From Melastoma dodecandrum (lineage: Eukaryota; Streptophyta; Magnoliopsida; Myrtales; Melastomataceae), in assembly GCA_029817715.1 (NCBI GenBank), contig JARUPY010000469.1, positions 1 through 64,000 on the forward strand: DNA of 64,000 bases, written 5' to 3'. Below, in pieces: positions 33,721 to 46,014 of this stretch (position 1 is its first letter; each line of letters starts with the position of its first letter). Under the pieces are notes generated by a model. That model ran no database searches. It saw only the letters and a list, made by a program, of their open reading frames with translations, and was not told the origin of the DNA. Both the position numbers and the translations under genes were made by a program.

Positions 33721-34132
33721 TTTAAATGGGTTAAAATTCGCGACTGCGTCGCGTTCACCAACCGCACAATTTAGTTAGTGATTTAAAAAAAAACTCGCTC
33801 TCGATCAAAATTATTGAAGTATTTTCATGGTTTGAAACCACGACTTTATTTGAAATGCCGATGACTCGGTTAGGAACCACATTTTCATGTGAGATGACAA
33901 CCCTACCATAATATTGCAATCTCGAATTTTATTTTAGCTTTTTGTGAAGTGATTGCCGTAAAAAAATCGGGTTATTTATGCCCGTTCTTCCCTTCCGCCC
34001 GTCCCTTCTTCCCTTCCCTTTCCTTTCCTTCCGTTCTTTCCTTCCGCCCGCCAAGCCTAAATCTCATCTAATGCCCCACACCCACGCTTTACCCCGGAGA
34101 TCCCATCCGAATGCTGGATGAGTTGAGGAAAG
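33721..34132 (+). promoter_or_regulatory. Upstream region of RFT1 with pyrimidine tract
   Basis: After the retroelement comes AT-rich DNA with MULE-end-like words (ATGGTTTGAAACCACGA near 33830, similar to 49050). Then, at about 33980-34055, there is a C/T-only tract of CCCTTCC/CCTTTCC units roughly 80-150 bp before the RFT1 start. Pyrimidine patches are common in plant 5' UTR/core promoters. No clear TATA box was seen. Confidence 0.45.
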
Positions 34133-37100
34133 ATGTCCAAGAACCAGGCAACTCTCTCCCACACCTTCAAGTATTTATTGGGTGAGTCCATCCACCCTTT
34201 GATTTCTTCCGGGTCTCTCTCTGTCTTTCTTTCTCCCATTGAACCGAACACCCGCTCCCCTTGGGGTTGTGTTTCAGCGACCCAGTTTCTGTCAAGAGGA
34301 ATACCCTTTGTGTTTAATACCTGGGTAGTCCGGAATCTCACGGCTGAGGACTACGCGGTAAAAAGCTCTTTCTTCTGTCGCTTCCTCTTTTATGTTCTAT
34401 CCATCGATGGTGATCAACTATCTTCCTTCTTTCACTATGCGCTTTATGACCGTAAAAAGATGGGTAAAATTAAAAAGGTCTCGTCTTAATTACCCCCCAT
34501 GACCCTCCCGACATACTTGCTTCCTGTATTATTTGTCAGATGTGAGACTTTACCCGATCGGCAGAATTTATCTATTCTACACCAAGACAATTCGCCCTTT
34601 CTCTGACTGGAGCTTTTCTATTCAGCTTTATGCAGTGAAATTCCATCTGCTCGTCACTTGCATCCTGTTCATTAGCCGGGAGGGGTTTCGCCGAGCATGC
34701 TTGCGAGCAGACATCCACTGGTCAATATTTCTATTCTTTTCTACTCGGTGATGATCGGAAAAAGGACTTTCTAAGATGGGTGTCAGAAATATTTTGGCAT
34801 TTGAATGAGTCTCTAGAAACAATTAATAAATTGCATGTGGCAAGATTAGGCTTTAATACTCTTCTCCATTAACATTCACATGTTAATTCTTTTTTTTTTT
34901 GGCATCACTCTCAGGATTTCGTGTTTTTCTTTTATGCTTCGAGTGTGACTTTATCATTCGTTTCAGTGACGGTGCTTCAGCAGGAGAAAATGCTGGAATG
35001 CTACTGAAAGTTGCTTGGGTGACGCTACCGCTTGGCCTTGCTGTCACAGCAATAACATGCTTGCTGTTCTTCTGGTGGCAGGACCTGAGTCTTTCAAATC
35101 CCTTTGGGCAGGCCATTGTCATTAATGGTAACCTGCTTTGCTGAACGGAATCTGATTAACTATTTCATTTTATATCATAAATGTTTGGTTCATGGGATAC
35201 CCTTTGACTGCCCCTGATCCTTTCTTTACTTCACCGTGTTGACATTGGAAATCTTATTCCATCATGCTATATCTCAGTTTCATTTGGAATCTGTAGTTAC
35301 GTAAAAGCATTATATTGCCTGATAGCGTTCACATGTCTATGTCCAGGATATGCATGTGTCTTGGAACTTTTGGCTGAGCCATTCTATATTCTCTCCCAAA
35401 ACCTGCTATTACTTAAATTAAGGATGGTGGTGGAGACTGCGGCCACATTTTCCCGGTGCATCACATTGTACATTCTCATTGTTGAGCAAACTAGAATGGT
35501 AACAGTTATGAATTATAGTTTTTCATGGACATTGTGAAAGTTGTGAAAGTTTTTTGGGCTTACACAGCCGCATTTATTGTTATTGAATTTTTCAGGAAAA
35601 AGGGATTGTTTTCTCATTATCCCAATCAGCATACGGTGCTTCCTTGTTCTTAGGCTACTGGGGGTATTTCCTTATTTTTCATCCTTTTAGAAGTTCAGAG
35701 CTTTTTCCTTTCAGGTATCGGTCACTGCTTCTCGGATCTTACGTCAAATATATCATGTCGTATAAGTCATGGAGTAGATTTAGGCTCTCCACTTTTTATG
35801 TCAATTAGATAAGCTGATTTCATACCAATGGCCGATACTAAGTAAGCAATATTGATATTACTGTCTGCAGAGTGGGAGGTCTAATGAATTATGATAAGCA
35901 GCTTTCCAGCATGTGTATGCTGTTTACATTTCAATCCTTCCGCAAGTTGATCCTTCAAGAAGGAGAGAAGATAATTCTTGTCTGGATGGATACCCCGTAT
36001 AATCAAGCTTTGTATGGACTAGTTGACAAGCTGGGTAAGGTTATCAAAACCTCGATTGAAGCCTTTTATCGTGGAACTTAATGTTTCTTTGCTTAAAGTT
36101 TGCATGTGTCTTGAGTTTGTTAATTCAGTAAATGGCAGGAAGCCTGGTGGTGAGAATGGTCTTCATGCCTTTTGAAGAAAGTTCTTACACGACTTTTGCA
36201 AGGATTGCTTCAGGTTAATATCGTTCCACACATGCTTTCATTTTTTGCCTGGCCATTTGTTTGTTTGGATGATTACGTGTACTAGGTGTTAAGCCGATTA
36301 ATTTGAAGTTAATAGCATAAGATGCCTTTTGTCTTTTCAACCCTCAATTTGAATTTCTCTACAGGGAAAAACTCAGATAGCAAACGGAAGTTAGGAGAGT
36401 GTCTGACAGAAGCCTTCAAACTTGTTGCTCTCATCGGTACGATTATTTAAGCCATGCTCTGAATAAATGGGTGTGAGACAAATTTAGAACACATTTATTG
36501 CGGATGAGCTTTGCCTGCAGCATGGAAATATATTTTGTGGTTGAGTAACTGAAGTCGCTTCCATTATGCATTAGCTATATCAGTTCTTCGAATGGGTTTT
36601 TTTCAAACGGCCTTGTGATGGAATAGCGTAGTGGAAATAGGAGAAATCACAGAAAAAAAAGATGAGAAAACGAATAGGGTTGAAGGAAACGATACGAGAA
36701 TTCTAGTTTTCGTAAGAGAACCTCAAGAAATTCTTAAAATCAGATAATAGGGTAAAAATAACAATGGTCCTCCTTATTTATACTAGAAAAGGAATCTAAT
36801 GTGATATTCCTAAAATGCCCTTAATATTATAAAATCTAAAAATAGTAATATGCTCCTGCATCACCTTGTCTATAATTTGTCCAATTATTACCTTTGTTAT
36901 AGGCCTTATATTTATTGCTTTTGGACCAAGCTACGCGTACTCACTCTTGAGATTGTTATATGGACGGACATGGAGTGATGGAGAAGCACCTAATGTCCTC
37001 CGCTATTACTGTATTTACATCCTTTTCTTAGCAGTGAATGGTAAGTGACTGAAATACACAAATTATTAGTCCAACACATATTTCCATGGGCGTTCATCTC

Positions 37101-38213
37101 TTCTTTATTTGTGTCATAGGGACATCGGAGGCATTTTTACATGCAGTTGCAGATGAAAGTCAGATTAGACGGTCGAATGACTCGCTGCTTGTTTTCTCAT
37201 CAATTTACATTGTGCTGAATGTGTTATTAATCCGGTCTGCTGGTGCAGTTGGATTAATTATTGCAAATTCCCTAAGTATCCATATGCAACTACGCATTGG
37301 TCTTCCTTTTGTTTGTCTACTCTTGGTAAAGCCCGGTGTGACATGTGCATTTGTTATGTGAAATATTGAACATCCTATGCTTTCGTCGTTGGAAATTTCA
37401 TCTATTTTTCTCCCATGGGAATTACTTGTGATAGAAAGTTTTGGACATGAAGTGCAATTGTTTTTCACCTAACTAAGAAAAGCTCACTTTCTCTTGCAAA
37501 TTAAGACCGGAGCTTTTTTAGGGTATGCAGCAGTAGGCTTTCCGTAGAAAAAAGGTTTTCTTAAAATGACCGTGGCCTGGCTTATCTTTGATGTTACTTT
37601 AGATTGCTTATTTCCTTAACCATCTCTAGACATGCTTTTGAGGATAGCTTATTCTCTGGCGTTCATCAAAAGCTATTTCCAGGTGTGTGGGACCATACAG
37701 TGACTTCTGTTTTCCCTCCATGCAAAGTTTATTGACAGTCTTAAATGTGTGGCACCTTCTGTTGTTGTGCAGGATTCTTCGTTCTCTTTAATGCAGAGAT
37801 GCGTCCCTTCTGGTTCATCAGTTTTGTTGCTGGCAGGTGTTGTCACGTTAATTTCCGAGAAACTTATCTTGGATAAAGAGAAGTTTTGGCCGACATTCTT
37901 GATTCATCTCACAGTTGGACTATCTTGCTTCTGCATATCACTCCTTGTTATGTAAGTGTCCCTTCCTGGCTGATCCATATCTCCGTCTCCGAGCCATCAT
38001 CTCCCATTTATAGTTATCTTTTCTTTCGTTTAAGATTGACAGGTTTTCTCTTCCAAAAGGCATTTTATGTTTTAGTTTGATGATGGTATATCAAATGGCT
38101 TTCTTATAATTATATGCTCTTCTTATTAGTGTGTGATGTTTGTGTTTGTCAGCTATCGCCGTGAGAAGCCATTCATAAACAGAGTTGTCCGTTTTCGCGA
38201 TCATGGTGACTAA
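34133..38213 (+). CDS. RFT1: RFT1, ER lipid-linked oligosaccharide translocation protein
   Basis: A multi-span membrane protein linked to moving Man5GlcNAc2-PP-dolichol across the ER membrane for N-glycosylation. Fourteen exons join in frame with GT/AG borders: 34133-34181, 34278-34357, 34626-34720, 34967-35127, 35347-35498, 35596-35714, 35871-36034, 36139-36213, 36365-36436, 36903-37040, 37120-37275, 37630-37682, 37773-37951 and 38153-38213. They total 1554 nt and 517 residues, the usual size. Family blocks: [69 protein letters not shown] and the basic tail [14 protein letters not shown]. There is no stop or frameshift. The exon 3 donor (CTG|GTCAAT) is weak but gives the expected ADIHCDG junction. 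A copia solo LTR sits in intron 9. Confidence 0.95.
36616..36863 (+). repeat. Copia-type solo LTR in RFT1 intron 9
   Basis: The 248-bp element starts TGATGGAATAGC and ends GCTCCTGCATCA (TGATG/CATCA inverted ends). Perfect 5-bp duplications CCTTG flank it (36611-36615 and 36864-36868). It carries no internal domain. A diverged relative is at 5732-5996. Confidence 0.88.
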
Positions 38214-39200
38214 GGGTTTGACAATATCATAGCCAGTTTTGGAGGTAATTGAGGTTTATTTTTTGGTTTGTCTGAATTTTGATTATTGATTTCTCTGTCC
38301 AAAGATCTTCAGGGGAAAGATTTTTTTTTCTGAAGGAGTTATACAGACTGGCGTCTGATAATTGATGGTTGCTCATTTCAGGGTTCTTTAGGGGAAGGCA
38401 ATTTTATCTTGTGGAACAGTAGTTGTGAGATGGTCCAGCCACAAAAGATTGTGGTTAAGGCAATTGATAGAATACTGATGAATCTTTGCCATTACCTAGT
38501 GGAGTCACTTGACTGGAATAATTCAGATGCTACTTTGCTTCGCACCTGGCACTTGCCGTGGCCAGACAATGTATGCCTATATATCTTCTTGAGTGAATCT
38601 CGAACAAAGCAGAGCATCGCAGCAAAAAGTGCCGACATCACCCGAAGTTTGATTTTGTGGCAGAAAGCTCATGTTTAATAAGGCAATGCTTTAGGGACGA
38701 TCAGATGTTGGAAATGCTGCAGGCAGTTGGGAAGGTTGACGGTCTTTGTTGCTTTCATGATAGTGGTGAATGGGCATGACTTGTTTGTCATCATTGCTGC
38801 TATGTGTTCCCTGGAATAGGTCTTGCTACATACTGTTGTCCTTTCAAACCTAAGCAAAGGGCCTTCAGGGATATCACTTAAGATTCTATTGGCCAGGCAT
38901 ATGCTACCGCTTTAAGTTTTGTTAAACAAATGTTCGATCATGGACAGCTAGGCTTTCGCCAAATCCAACTCTACTACACCCTGTCACCAAATGTTTGTTC
39001 TGCTGTGTAATGTGCCATGCACGAGCGAACAGCGGACCCTTCAATGAAGGTTGATCCCATGTCAGATATTCGCTGCCTTGGAAACACACTGGAGTAAACC
39101 AGAAACTGCAGAAAACCGATGTCAAACAACTATTACCTATTGTTTACTCGAAGGTCGTCAGCATTGGTTAGCAACTGTCTGGGAATGCTTCGTCTCGTCT
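38214..39200 (+). other. RFT1 3' flank, no further gene recognised
   Basis: The sequence directly after the RFT1 stop probably includes its 3' UTR. The frames at 38409-38678 and elsewhere have no recognisable motif. Confidence 0.4.
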
Positions 39201-39207
39201 TTGAGTT

Positions 39208-39313
39208 TCTGCATATAGCTTCAGTTACCTTTAGCTTTAATCTGCATATAGCTTCAGTTACCTTTAGCTTTAATCTGCATATAGCTTCAGTTACCTTTAG
39301 CTTTAATCTGCAT
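39208..39313 (+). repeat. Three perfect 33-bp tandem repeats
   Basis: The unit TCTGCATATAGCTTCAGTTA plus CCTTTAGCTTTAA occurs at 39208, 39241 and 39274 without a mismatch, followed by a partial TCTGCATA. Being in frame, it creates an 11-residue repeat in a spurious frame. Confidence 0.95.
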
Positions 39314-39639
39314 AAGACTGGTTAATGACTCGGATTGAAAGATTAAGGTAACACACCCTGTACCTTTTAACCCTCCTCCGTTTCTTCGAAGCTTCAATAG
39401 TGCACTCTCAAACTCTCTTCCCTTGCCTACATACCCTCCAAAGAAAAACGTAAGGAAATCAAGTTGTGTTGGCTATCAGTTTCATTCCTTGAAATACTGA
39501 GGCCAATGAACAACATGTAAAGGAGAGAAAGAGGCAGCAGAAAAGAAAAAGGCCAACTTCACCTGTAAAGTGAGAATGAAGGATACCATCTGTTCAAGGA
39601 CTTCTTTAGTTGTCGGAGGGCGTGCACAAGCTCCCTTAC

Positions 39640-40660
39640 ACGTCAACTAATTGCTTTGCCAGGCAAATTCGCCAAAAGGTGATGTTTTTATGGGCGCAAA
39701 TGCATTGCTTAATACAGAAGAATGACATGGACCTCTGAGAAAGTATTCCAGATCGTCAAAGACAGGGTATCCATTACATCCACGGCCGTCCATCTTCATT
39801 GCTTCCAAAAGATACCCCATCTTCCCCTGCATAAAAGACTGGCAATTGGTGCTCAAGTTAGTTAGAGGAGAGGAACCAGGGACCAGAAATAAGTAGGTAT
39901 TCACATTGGCATCTTCTAGCGGAAGTAGAAGCAAGAGAGCTTGGAGTTTCCTGATAAGCCTGGAGACACTAGCTTGCCATGTCTCTTCTCTAACACTGTC
40001 CATTCACGGAGCATCTCCATCATACGAATAGCTATTGTCTTAACTTTTATACCATGTCGAAGCCTTTTTGCTTCAATACACTTACCCCTGCGACAGAGCC
40101 TCTCGCTATGGCGATGTTAAGCCCCACAGCCAACAGCCTCTCCTGTGCCAGCCCAAACTTGATGGAATCAATAGATTCCAGCCTCTGGATGGAATCAATA
40201 GATTGCTCGCGCTCGGGCATTGATGAACCTCCATTGAACCAGCCTGTTATTGAGAATGGCGGAACTTGTGGAACTCCTCCTTGGCCGACGGAGACACCTT
40301 CTGCTGCTTGAAGTACTTCAACACCTTGCTCACCGCACCAATCTTTCCACGCAGTTCTATGGTCCTTTGATTGACGGCAGGAGGAGGTAGGGTGAAGTCG
40401 GGCGGGGGGCGGGGGGGGGGTCGAGGAGTGTGCCCCTGGAGAGGGTGACGGTTGGGCCAACCTCAACTTCCTCGCCACGGATACTCACAACATTGATCCC
40501 GCCATGTTATCGGCCGTCCTGGAGGGCCTTGTTCTTGAAGAAGTCGATCTGGAGGGGATAGGAGCGTAGGACTTTGGAGCAGGTACGAAGTTGGTTGTAG
40601 GGTGTAGGAGGAGGGAGCACTGCTTCTGCTAAGGAAGAGGCATGGTTGACGGGGCACGGT
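39640..40660 (-). pseudogene. Unrecognised multi-part gene, probably decayed
   Basis: The minus strand has three protein-like blocks whose composition looks coding: about 40600-40440 (QLRTCSKVLRSYPLQIDFF, RGEEVEVGPTVTLSRGTLL), about 40390-40050 (QRTIELRGKIGAVSKVLKYF, PSAKEEFHKFRHS, SIDSIQRLESIDSIKFGLAQ, AVGLNIAIARGSVAGVSVLK) and 40003-39647 (VSRLIRKLQALLLLLPLEDA, DGRGCNGYPVFDDLEYFLRG). Frames shift between and within blocks, and a G/C run near 40405-40420 coincides with one shift. I cannot name the family. The repeated SIDSI/LESIDSI words and amphipathic helices are the clearest features. Either a poorly assembled real gene or a pseudogene. Confidence 0.45.
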
Positions 40661-40673
40661 GTGATGGATGACA

Positions 40674-40710
40674 AGTAGTAGTAGTAGTAGTAGTAGGAGT
40701 AATAATAATA
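40674..40710 (+). repeat. (AGT)n microsatellite grading into (AAT)n
   Basis: AGTAGTAGTAGTAGTAGT runs into GGAGTAATAATAATA, a simple trinucleotide repeat. Confidence 0.9.
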
Positions 40711-41150
40711 CGTTGTAATGGGAGTAGTGCAGACCGAAGGGAAGAAGGTGCCATTACAACTTTTTAACTTTTTATTAAATCTTTATTCAAATTTTTTCTT
40801 TAATAGTCAAAAAAACAACCATCACACGTACGTTCTGATTCATCTCAAGAAAAAACACAAGCCGATACGGTCAAAGAGACTCACGGTCGCATGGTTTAAG
40901 TGGGGAGAAGAGCCACGTCCAATCAAAACAAAGCTCGAAAGATAAAAGAAGAATGGTCAAACACGCTCACCCACCGGATGTTAATGCTGTGATTAAACTC
41001 AAAAACTCTCTCTCCCACACACACCTAAAAATGCCAAATGAAACCATCCATCCTATCCCACCCCATCCAACTAACTAACCTCGTCAGTCACCACCCATGT
41101 AAGAGAAACAACACCCATCCCATCATCATCATGTCCAGGAACTGGAATGC

Positions 41151-42002
41151 TCATGTCATCATCCTCCTCCTCCTCCTCCTCCTCCTCCCCCCCATGCATT
41201 GCCCCGACCTGGTCTCCCCGTTGCTGTCTCTACTCCCTGGTAGCTCGTTCAGGTCAATCATACTAATCTCACGTTGCTCGATCGACGCACCGCCCGCGCT
41301 AGAGTTGGGATTGGGACCATTATCTGATGGTTGCACGTGAACCTTCTTGTGCCCTCCCAATGCTTGTCCCGACCCGAACACCTTGTCGCAGTAGGGACAT
41401 TTAAATACCTTGTCGTTGCCATTGCTATTGCAGGCAGACCAGTAGTAGTTCTCACCTCCTCCATATTCCAGTACGGCGTCGTCCTTTCGATGTGGCTTGA
41501 CCTTCTTGTGGCCAGCCCTGTGCCCGCCAAGAGCCTGATAAGAGCCGAACACCTTGTTGCATGTCTCGCACTGGAACCTTCCCTTGCTCCCGGCCCGTTC
41601 CCGAATCCGACCGATCATCTCATCGTCCGACTCCCCAGCTTTGCTCTCTGCGTTCGGCCAGGCATCCCTCGACAGCATCATGAGACACTTAGCGCCCTCC
41701 TCGTCCAAGAAAGTAACGTCGGAAACCAAGCTGCCCTGTCCGGATTCAGCAGGGGACTCGACAACCTCTCCCACAGACTCTCGTCCGGCGTTGTTGTCAA
41801 CGGACCCACGACTTCCGGACCCGGGCTTGGGGTGGATGGCATCCAGGACAAGGGAAGAGGGGAGATCGGGATCATTGAGGAAGGGGGGAGTTGGGTTGGT
41901 GGGGAGGAGAAGCTTGGCGAAGTGGGATCTCATGTGACCACCCACGGCTTTGCCATTGGAGAAACTACTGTTGCAGATCTGACACACTCTGTTTCCCTCC
42001 AT
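41151..42002 (-). CDS. Three-finger C2H2 zinc-finger repressor, ZAT4/ZAT9-like
   Basis: This intronless gene of 283 codons is typical of plant C2H2 (C1-2i class) regulators. Finger 1 (residues 7-27) is CQICNSSFSNGKAVGGHMRS, with the plant QALGGH core changed to KAVGGH. Fingers 2 and 3 are CETCNKVFGSYQALGGHRAG and CPYCDKVFGSGQALGGHKKV, each ending in His with intact Cys and His ligands. Near the C-terminus SMIDLNELPG is an EAR motif (DLNxxP), the Topless-recruiting repression signal. A poly-Arg stretch ends the protein. It is expected to bind DNA in the nucleus as a repressor in stress or developmental control (family knowledge). The start at 42002 is the only Met before finger 1. No defects are visible. 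Confidence 0.93.
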   Translation of the reverse strand: MEGNRVCQICNSSFSNGKAVGGHMRSHFAKLLLPTNPTPPFLNDPDLPSSLVLDAIHPKPGSGSRGSVDNNAGRESVGEVVESPAESGQGSLVSDVTFLDEEGAKCLMMLSRDAWPNAESKAGESDDEMIGRIRERAGSKGRFQCETCNKVFGSYQALGGHRAGHKKVKPHRKDDAVLEYGGGENYYWSACNSNGNDKVFKCPYCDKVFGSGQALGGHKKVHVQPSDNGPNPNSSAGGASIEQREISMIDLNELPGSRDSNGETRSGQCMGGRRRRRRRRMMT

Positions 42003-42799
42003 TTGTTCGTTTAACCCCCGGGGGCGTCACCACTACCAAAAACAACTCAGCAGAGACACATGACAACTAAACCTCTTTGGTCCCTGCTCTATCAATCCAT
42101 CCGATGGATTCAGAGATCACGTAGAGAGATGGTAATGGAGGAGGAGGGAGGCTTTTCACTTTTGGGGGTGGGTGGAGCAAATGGGGAGAAGACCAAAACT
42201 ATTGAATGACAATGAATTTTGGAGGCACGTACATTAATATCTAAGCACAAGCAATCGTGACCGAAGATATCAAAAGCCGATGAAAGTTTATATTAAAAAG
42301 GGATCTTATTAATTGTTTCTCCTTTCACCCGGATCTTCTTCCCAAACAGAAATAAAAAAAAAAAAGTTGCTACCTTTGACTTCTTTTTTATTAATTAATT
42401 CATTTTGGGGAAGAAAGAAGAGGGATTGATGGTCCAATTAATGGCCAGCAATGGCATGTCCATAAAATGGCGATTACATCAGGAAATATCAGCCCCCTTG
42501 TCATCCATGTAAAAGAAGACATTCATTACTCCATTTGGCAGCAGCCGTGTGCGTGTGTAATATCTTGGCATCCTACATCAAATCCAATCGGATCGTAACT
42601 GCCATGCCGTAGCCAATCTCGTATTACTCTCGATTTTTATTTGGTTATTGTATTTAGTAATTAGTATTTGAGGAGGAGGGGAAGGACAGGGACATAAGAA
42701 GCCCTGTGATGTGTCACGTAAAGGAGGGAGTCCACTAGATATTAATTGCATGGGGGTCGTTGGTGAGGTCAATCATCCCATCCCATCAAACAAAATCCA
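42003..42799 (-). promoter_or_regulatory. Upstream region of the ZAT-like gene
   Basis: About 800 bp of AT-rich DNA without a gene, upstream of the minus-strand ZAT-like start. No distinct TATA box or repeat was picked out. Confidence 0.4.
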
Positions 42800-43519
42800 A
42801 AAAAAAAATTAAATTATCAAATACATTTTAAAATTTTTCTTTTTTTTTCGATTTAACCATAGTCCCATATCTCAATATTTTCGCCATTAAAACTCTTTTA
42901 CCCTTCGTTAGCCGTTCTCCCTAACGGGAGACTTATATGCCGCTGACTTGACAAGTATCAGCATCACCGTTTGCACCCATTTTACCCTAAGTTCCCCCGA
43001 ATTAAAATCGAGAAAAAGCCCTATTTTCTCACAAACCTTATCCTGATCAGAATCCCTCCTCGACCAGCAACCCACCATAATTCCTCCCGACCACAACATT
43101 ATACCCCAAGTCTAACCCAACCCCTAACCTCTAACGCCACTCACCCCCGACCACCAACATCTTACCTCGGGCACAACCCACCCCTTACCTCCAACGCCAC
43201 TCACCCTCGACCCCGACCTGACCGCTGACCCACAACTGCTGATGTCTAACCATCAGCCCCTAGTCTGACCCCAACACCAATCCCAACCCTTGATCAACAA
43301 CCCCACTCACCCCCCAAACCCAATCCTTTAGTCCCCCTAAACTACCAAACAGTGACCTCCAACCCACCGTCCCCCAATTTCTGGTTCTTAGTATGCTCTT
43401 CTTTCATTTAAGGTATGAAATTCTATTTTTATTTTTTAAGTTGATTAATTCTTGTAGATTCGCTTCCAAATATGATAATTGCATAGGTTTGAAATTGTTG
43501 TTGTTGTTTTGCTTTAGAA

Positions 43520-44965
43520 ATGGAAGAAGTACGCGATAATCTTGTTTTTCATGTTGGGGGTAAACTTCATCTTACCGATAGGGTCTACTATGTTTGTGGT
43601 AAGATGGTTAAATTCGATAATGTCGATGTGGATAGGGTATAATATTTCACAATCAAGAGTTTAACGAGACAATGTGCATACAAGCCTAGTAGGACTTGGT
43701 TCGTGAAACTTGACATGAGTTTAGCTAAGGGTCTGATAGAGATTTTTATCGATGCGTAAGTGAGTGAGTTGGTTTCTTTGTTATTAGAGAGTAAGTGCAT
43801 TGACATTTATGTTGAAGGAGATGAAATATATGAAGGTGATCTTGAATGCAATGAGGATGATAGGGTATGGGAAGGGGACGATGAATCTGTTGAACATGTT
43901 GGTGATGATGAATGTGATTATATTGAATCTGAGGCTGAACTTCTTGTAGAAGATGACACTGATGATGGTAGAGTCATTTCTAATTTTGTGGAAAAAATTT
44001 TTTGACCCTGATTGTGATCATAAGAGCCTGAATTTCAATGCCCTAATAATTTAGATCCTATGTAGTTTATCTTAGAAAAAAATGCCCTGATAGTACTTTC
44101 AAGCTTGATTTAGAGGTAACTCCTGGTTTAAGGCTTTTTAACAATTTCAAAAGGTTTTACGTAGGATTTAGTGAGCTTAGGAAGGGATTGAAGCTCGGTA
44201 CAAGAAGGTGGTAGGTTTTGATGGTACATTTTTGAAGACAAATGCGGGTGGGATTTCACTATCGGCAGTGAGTAGGATGTGAACAATCACATGTTTCCTG
44301 TAGCTTGGGTAGTTATGAAGGGCGAGAACACTCAATCTTGGATGTGGTTATGTTTCTACTATTTAATAACCTGACACTCATTGATGAACGTGGATGGATG
44401 TTCATTAGCGACAAGCAAAAGGTATAACGCGTGCATGATACTTTATTCTTAACAGTTTATTGTAAATATTCATAATTGTAATTGTTCTTATGATGGACAT
44501 GGTTTGATACATGCTGTTGTTGATTTAGCACCATTGACGGAGTATAGAAATTGTGCAAGGTATGTTCATGCCTATTGGAAAATCAATCATCGAGGACAAC
44601 TGTTGAAATATTATTGGAGTGCTGTTAAAAAACCACTATGAGGCTGCTATAACAAGGCATTGAACAACATGGGATTGTTGTCTCTCGGAGCAGCTAAACA
44701 TAAGATACGACTTGGGAGACCAAAGAAGGACCGAAAGAAGGGAGTTGACGAAGAGCCAAAGAATGCAACCGGACTATCTAAAAAAGGACGACAAATTAGA
44801 TGCAGTCGGTGCAAGCTCTATGATCACAATAAGATGGGTTGTAAGACACCAATAGTTGCTGAAAGAGGGCCAGATGCTCATGTACAGAATGCTATCGCAC
44901 CTGAAACAGTTCTATTCAGTGGTAATGTAAGTATGTGTTGGCTTGTTTTTAATTTCTTCTTTGCA
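43520..44965 (+). pseudogene. MULE transposase, internally deleted
   Basis: The N-terminal domain starts MEEVRDNLVFHVGGKLHLTD and ends CIDIYVEGDE, parallel to the copy in MULE 1. It is followed by an acidic linker. The catalytic region shows GFDGTFLKTNAGG near 44215 (first Asp), NNHMFPVAWVVMKGENTQSW and FISDKQK (second Asp) near 44405. Coding then skips to EYRNCARYVHAYWKINHRG near 44540 and ends with GRPKKDRKKG..LSKKGRQIRCSRCKLYDHNK, a zinc knuckle. The segment with the third acidic residue and the SWIM finger is missing, and stops are frequent. Confidence 0.85.
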
Positions 44966-45580
44966 TAATTTTGATTATACATATGACAGGTCACAACAAT
45001 TGGTGGAAGAGGATGTGGAGGAAGTGCTAGAGGAGGAAGGGGGGACAAGGAAAAATTTTGTGTTACATCTCATGTGGAAGAGGGCACACCCAGTCATACT
45101 AAAAGAAGCTATAATGTGGGGACATCCGGAACTCAAGAATCTTCTGTTGCTGGACCGAGCCTGGAGGATTCTACTAATGTGCGACACTATTTTGGTCTGC
45201 CTGTCATGGGTTGTAATCTCCAAAACATCATGGTCCTTGGTTTGTTTGTCATGTAATCTACACGACATTATGATCTCTACGAATGTGTAACACTAGATTT
45301 GGTCTATTAGTTTGGTAAGTCTGTCATGTAGTTTCCACAAATGTGTAATACTGGAATGGGGGTCTTTTAAGTAGTCTTACGTAACATTCGTTTACTTAGC
45401 TTCAGAATGTTGCAAAAGTTACATGACATTAAAGTTATAGATGTCAGGTTACATAACATTGAATTTCTAAAAATGTTACATAACATTAAACTTTTGGAAA
45501 TGATCAAGACATTGAACTTCACTAACAAAAGACATGCCTTTGTTCAAAACACCAACTAATTATAACATTCATTAATTTTT

Positions 45581-46014
45581 TTATGATGAAACAAAAACTA
45601 AACAACAACATATAACAACACTAACTACACTAAGTAACAATAGTTTGCTAAATTTAGCTTTCAACGTCTCAATGTTCTTTTCGACTTTATCCAATGCTTT
45701 CTCCGCCTGCATCAATCGTTCCTCAAGGCTTGCATTATTAGTCATCTCATCCACCTTAGTAACCTGTTTCTTCAAGTGATGACACCTACAAATAGGAGAA
45801 TCCAACCATATAAAACCACAACCTCCATCAACATTGTAACAAAACATCCTAGAAACCTTCTACCATTGTTTTTTTTTGTTTGAGCTATCATAACCCTACA
45901 ATCAACTCCACAATAACACTTCATGTTTGACATCTTTCTCCACATAGCTCGAGCTATCCATGCTGTTGGTGCTCCCATTGTTTCGTCTACTAGACATGCA
46001 CATACACCAATCAT
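45581..46014 (-). pseudogene. GRF zinc-finger/coiled-coil/membrane protein carried by MULE 2
   Basis: Two overlapping minus-strand frames form one protein. The first (46014-45772) carries MKCYCGVDCRVMIAQTKKNN then GRRFLGC. The second, entered by one frameshift, continues DGGCGFIWLDSPICRCHH. Together these give the C-x-C..T-K-x-N-x-G-R-R-F-x-x-C..C-G-F-x-W pattern of GRF fingers. A charged coiled coil follows (ASLEERLMQAEKALDKVEKN) and a C-terminal membrane segment (LLLLSVVSVVICCCLVFVSS). The layout equals the MULE 1 copy. GRF fingers bind nucleic acid in other proteins; the role here is unknown. Confidence 0.78.

Noticed and set aside
41331..42014. 227-codon plus-strand frame over the zinc-finger gene
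   Set aside because: Antisense of the ZAT-like gene, whose strand carries three intact C2H2 fingers and an EAR motif.
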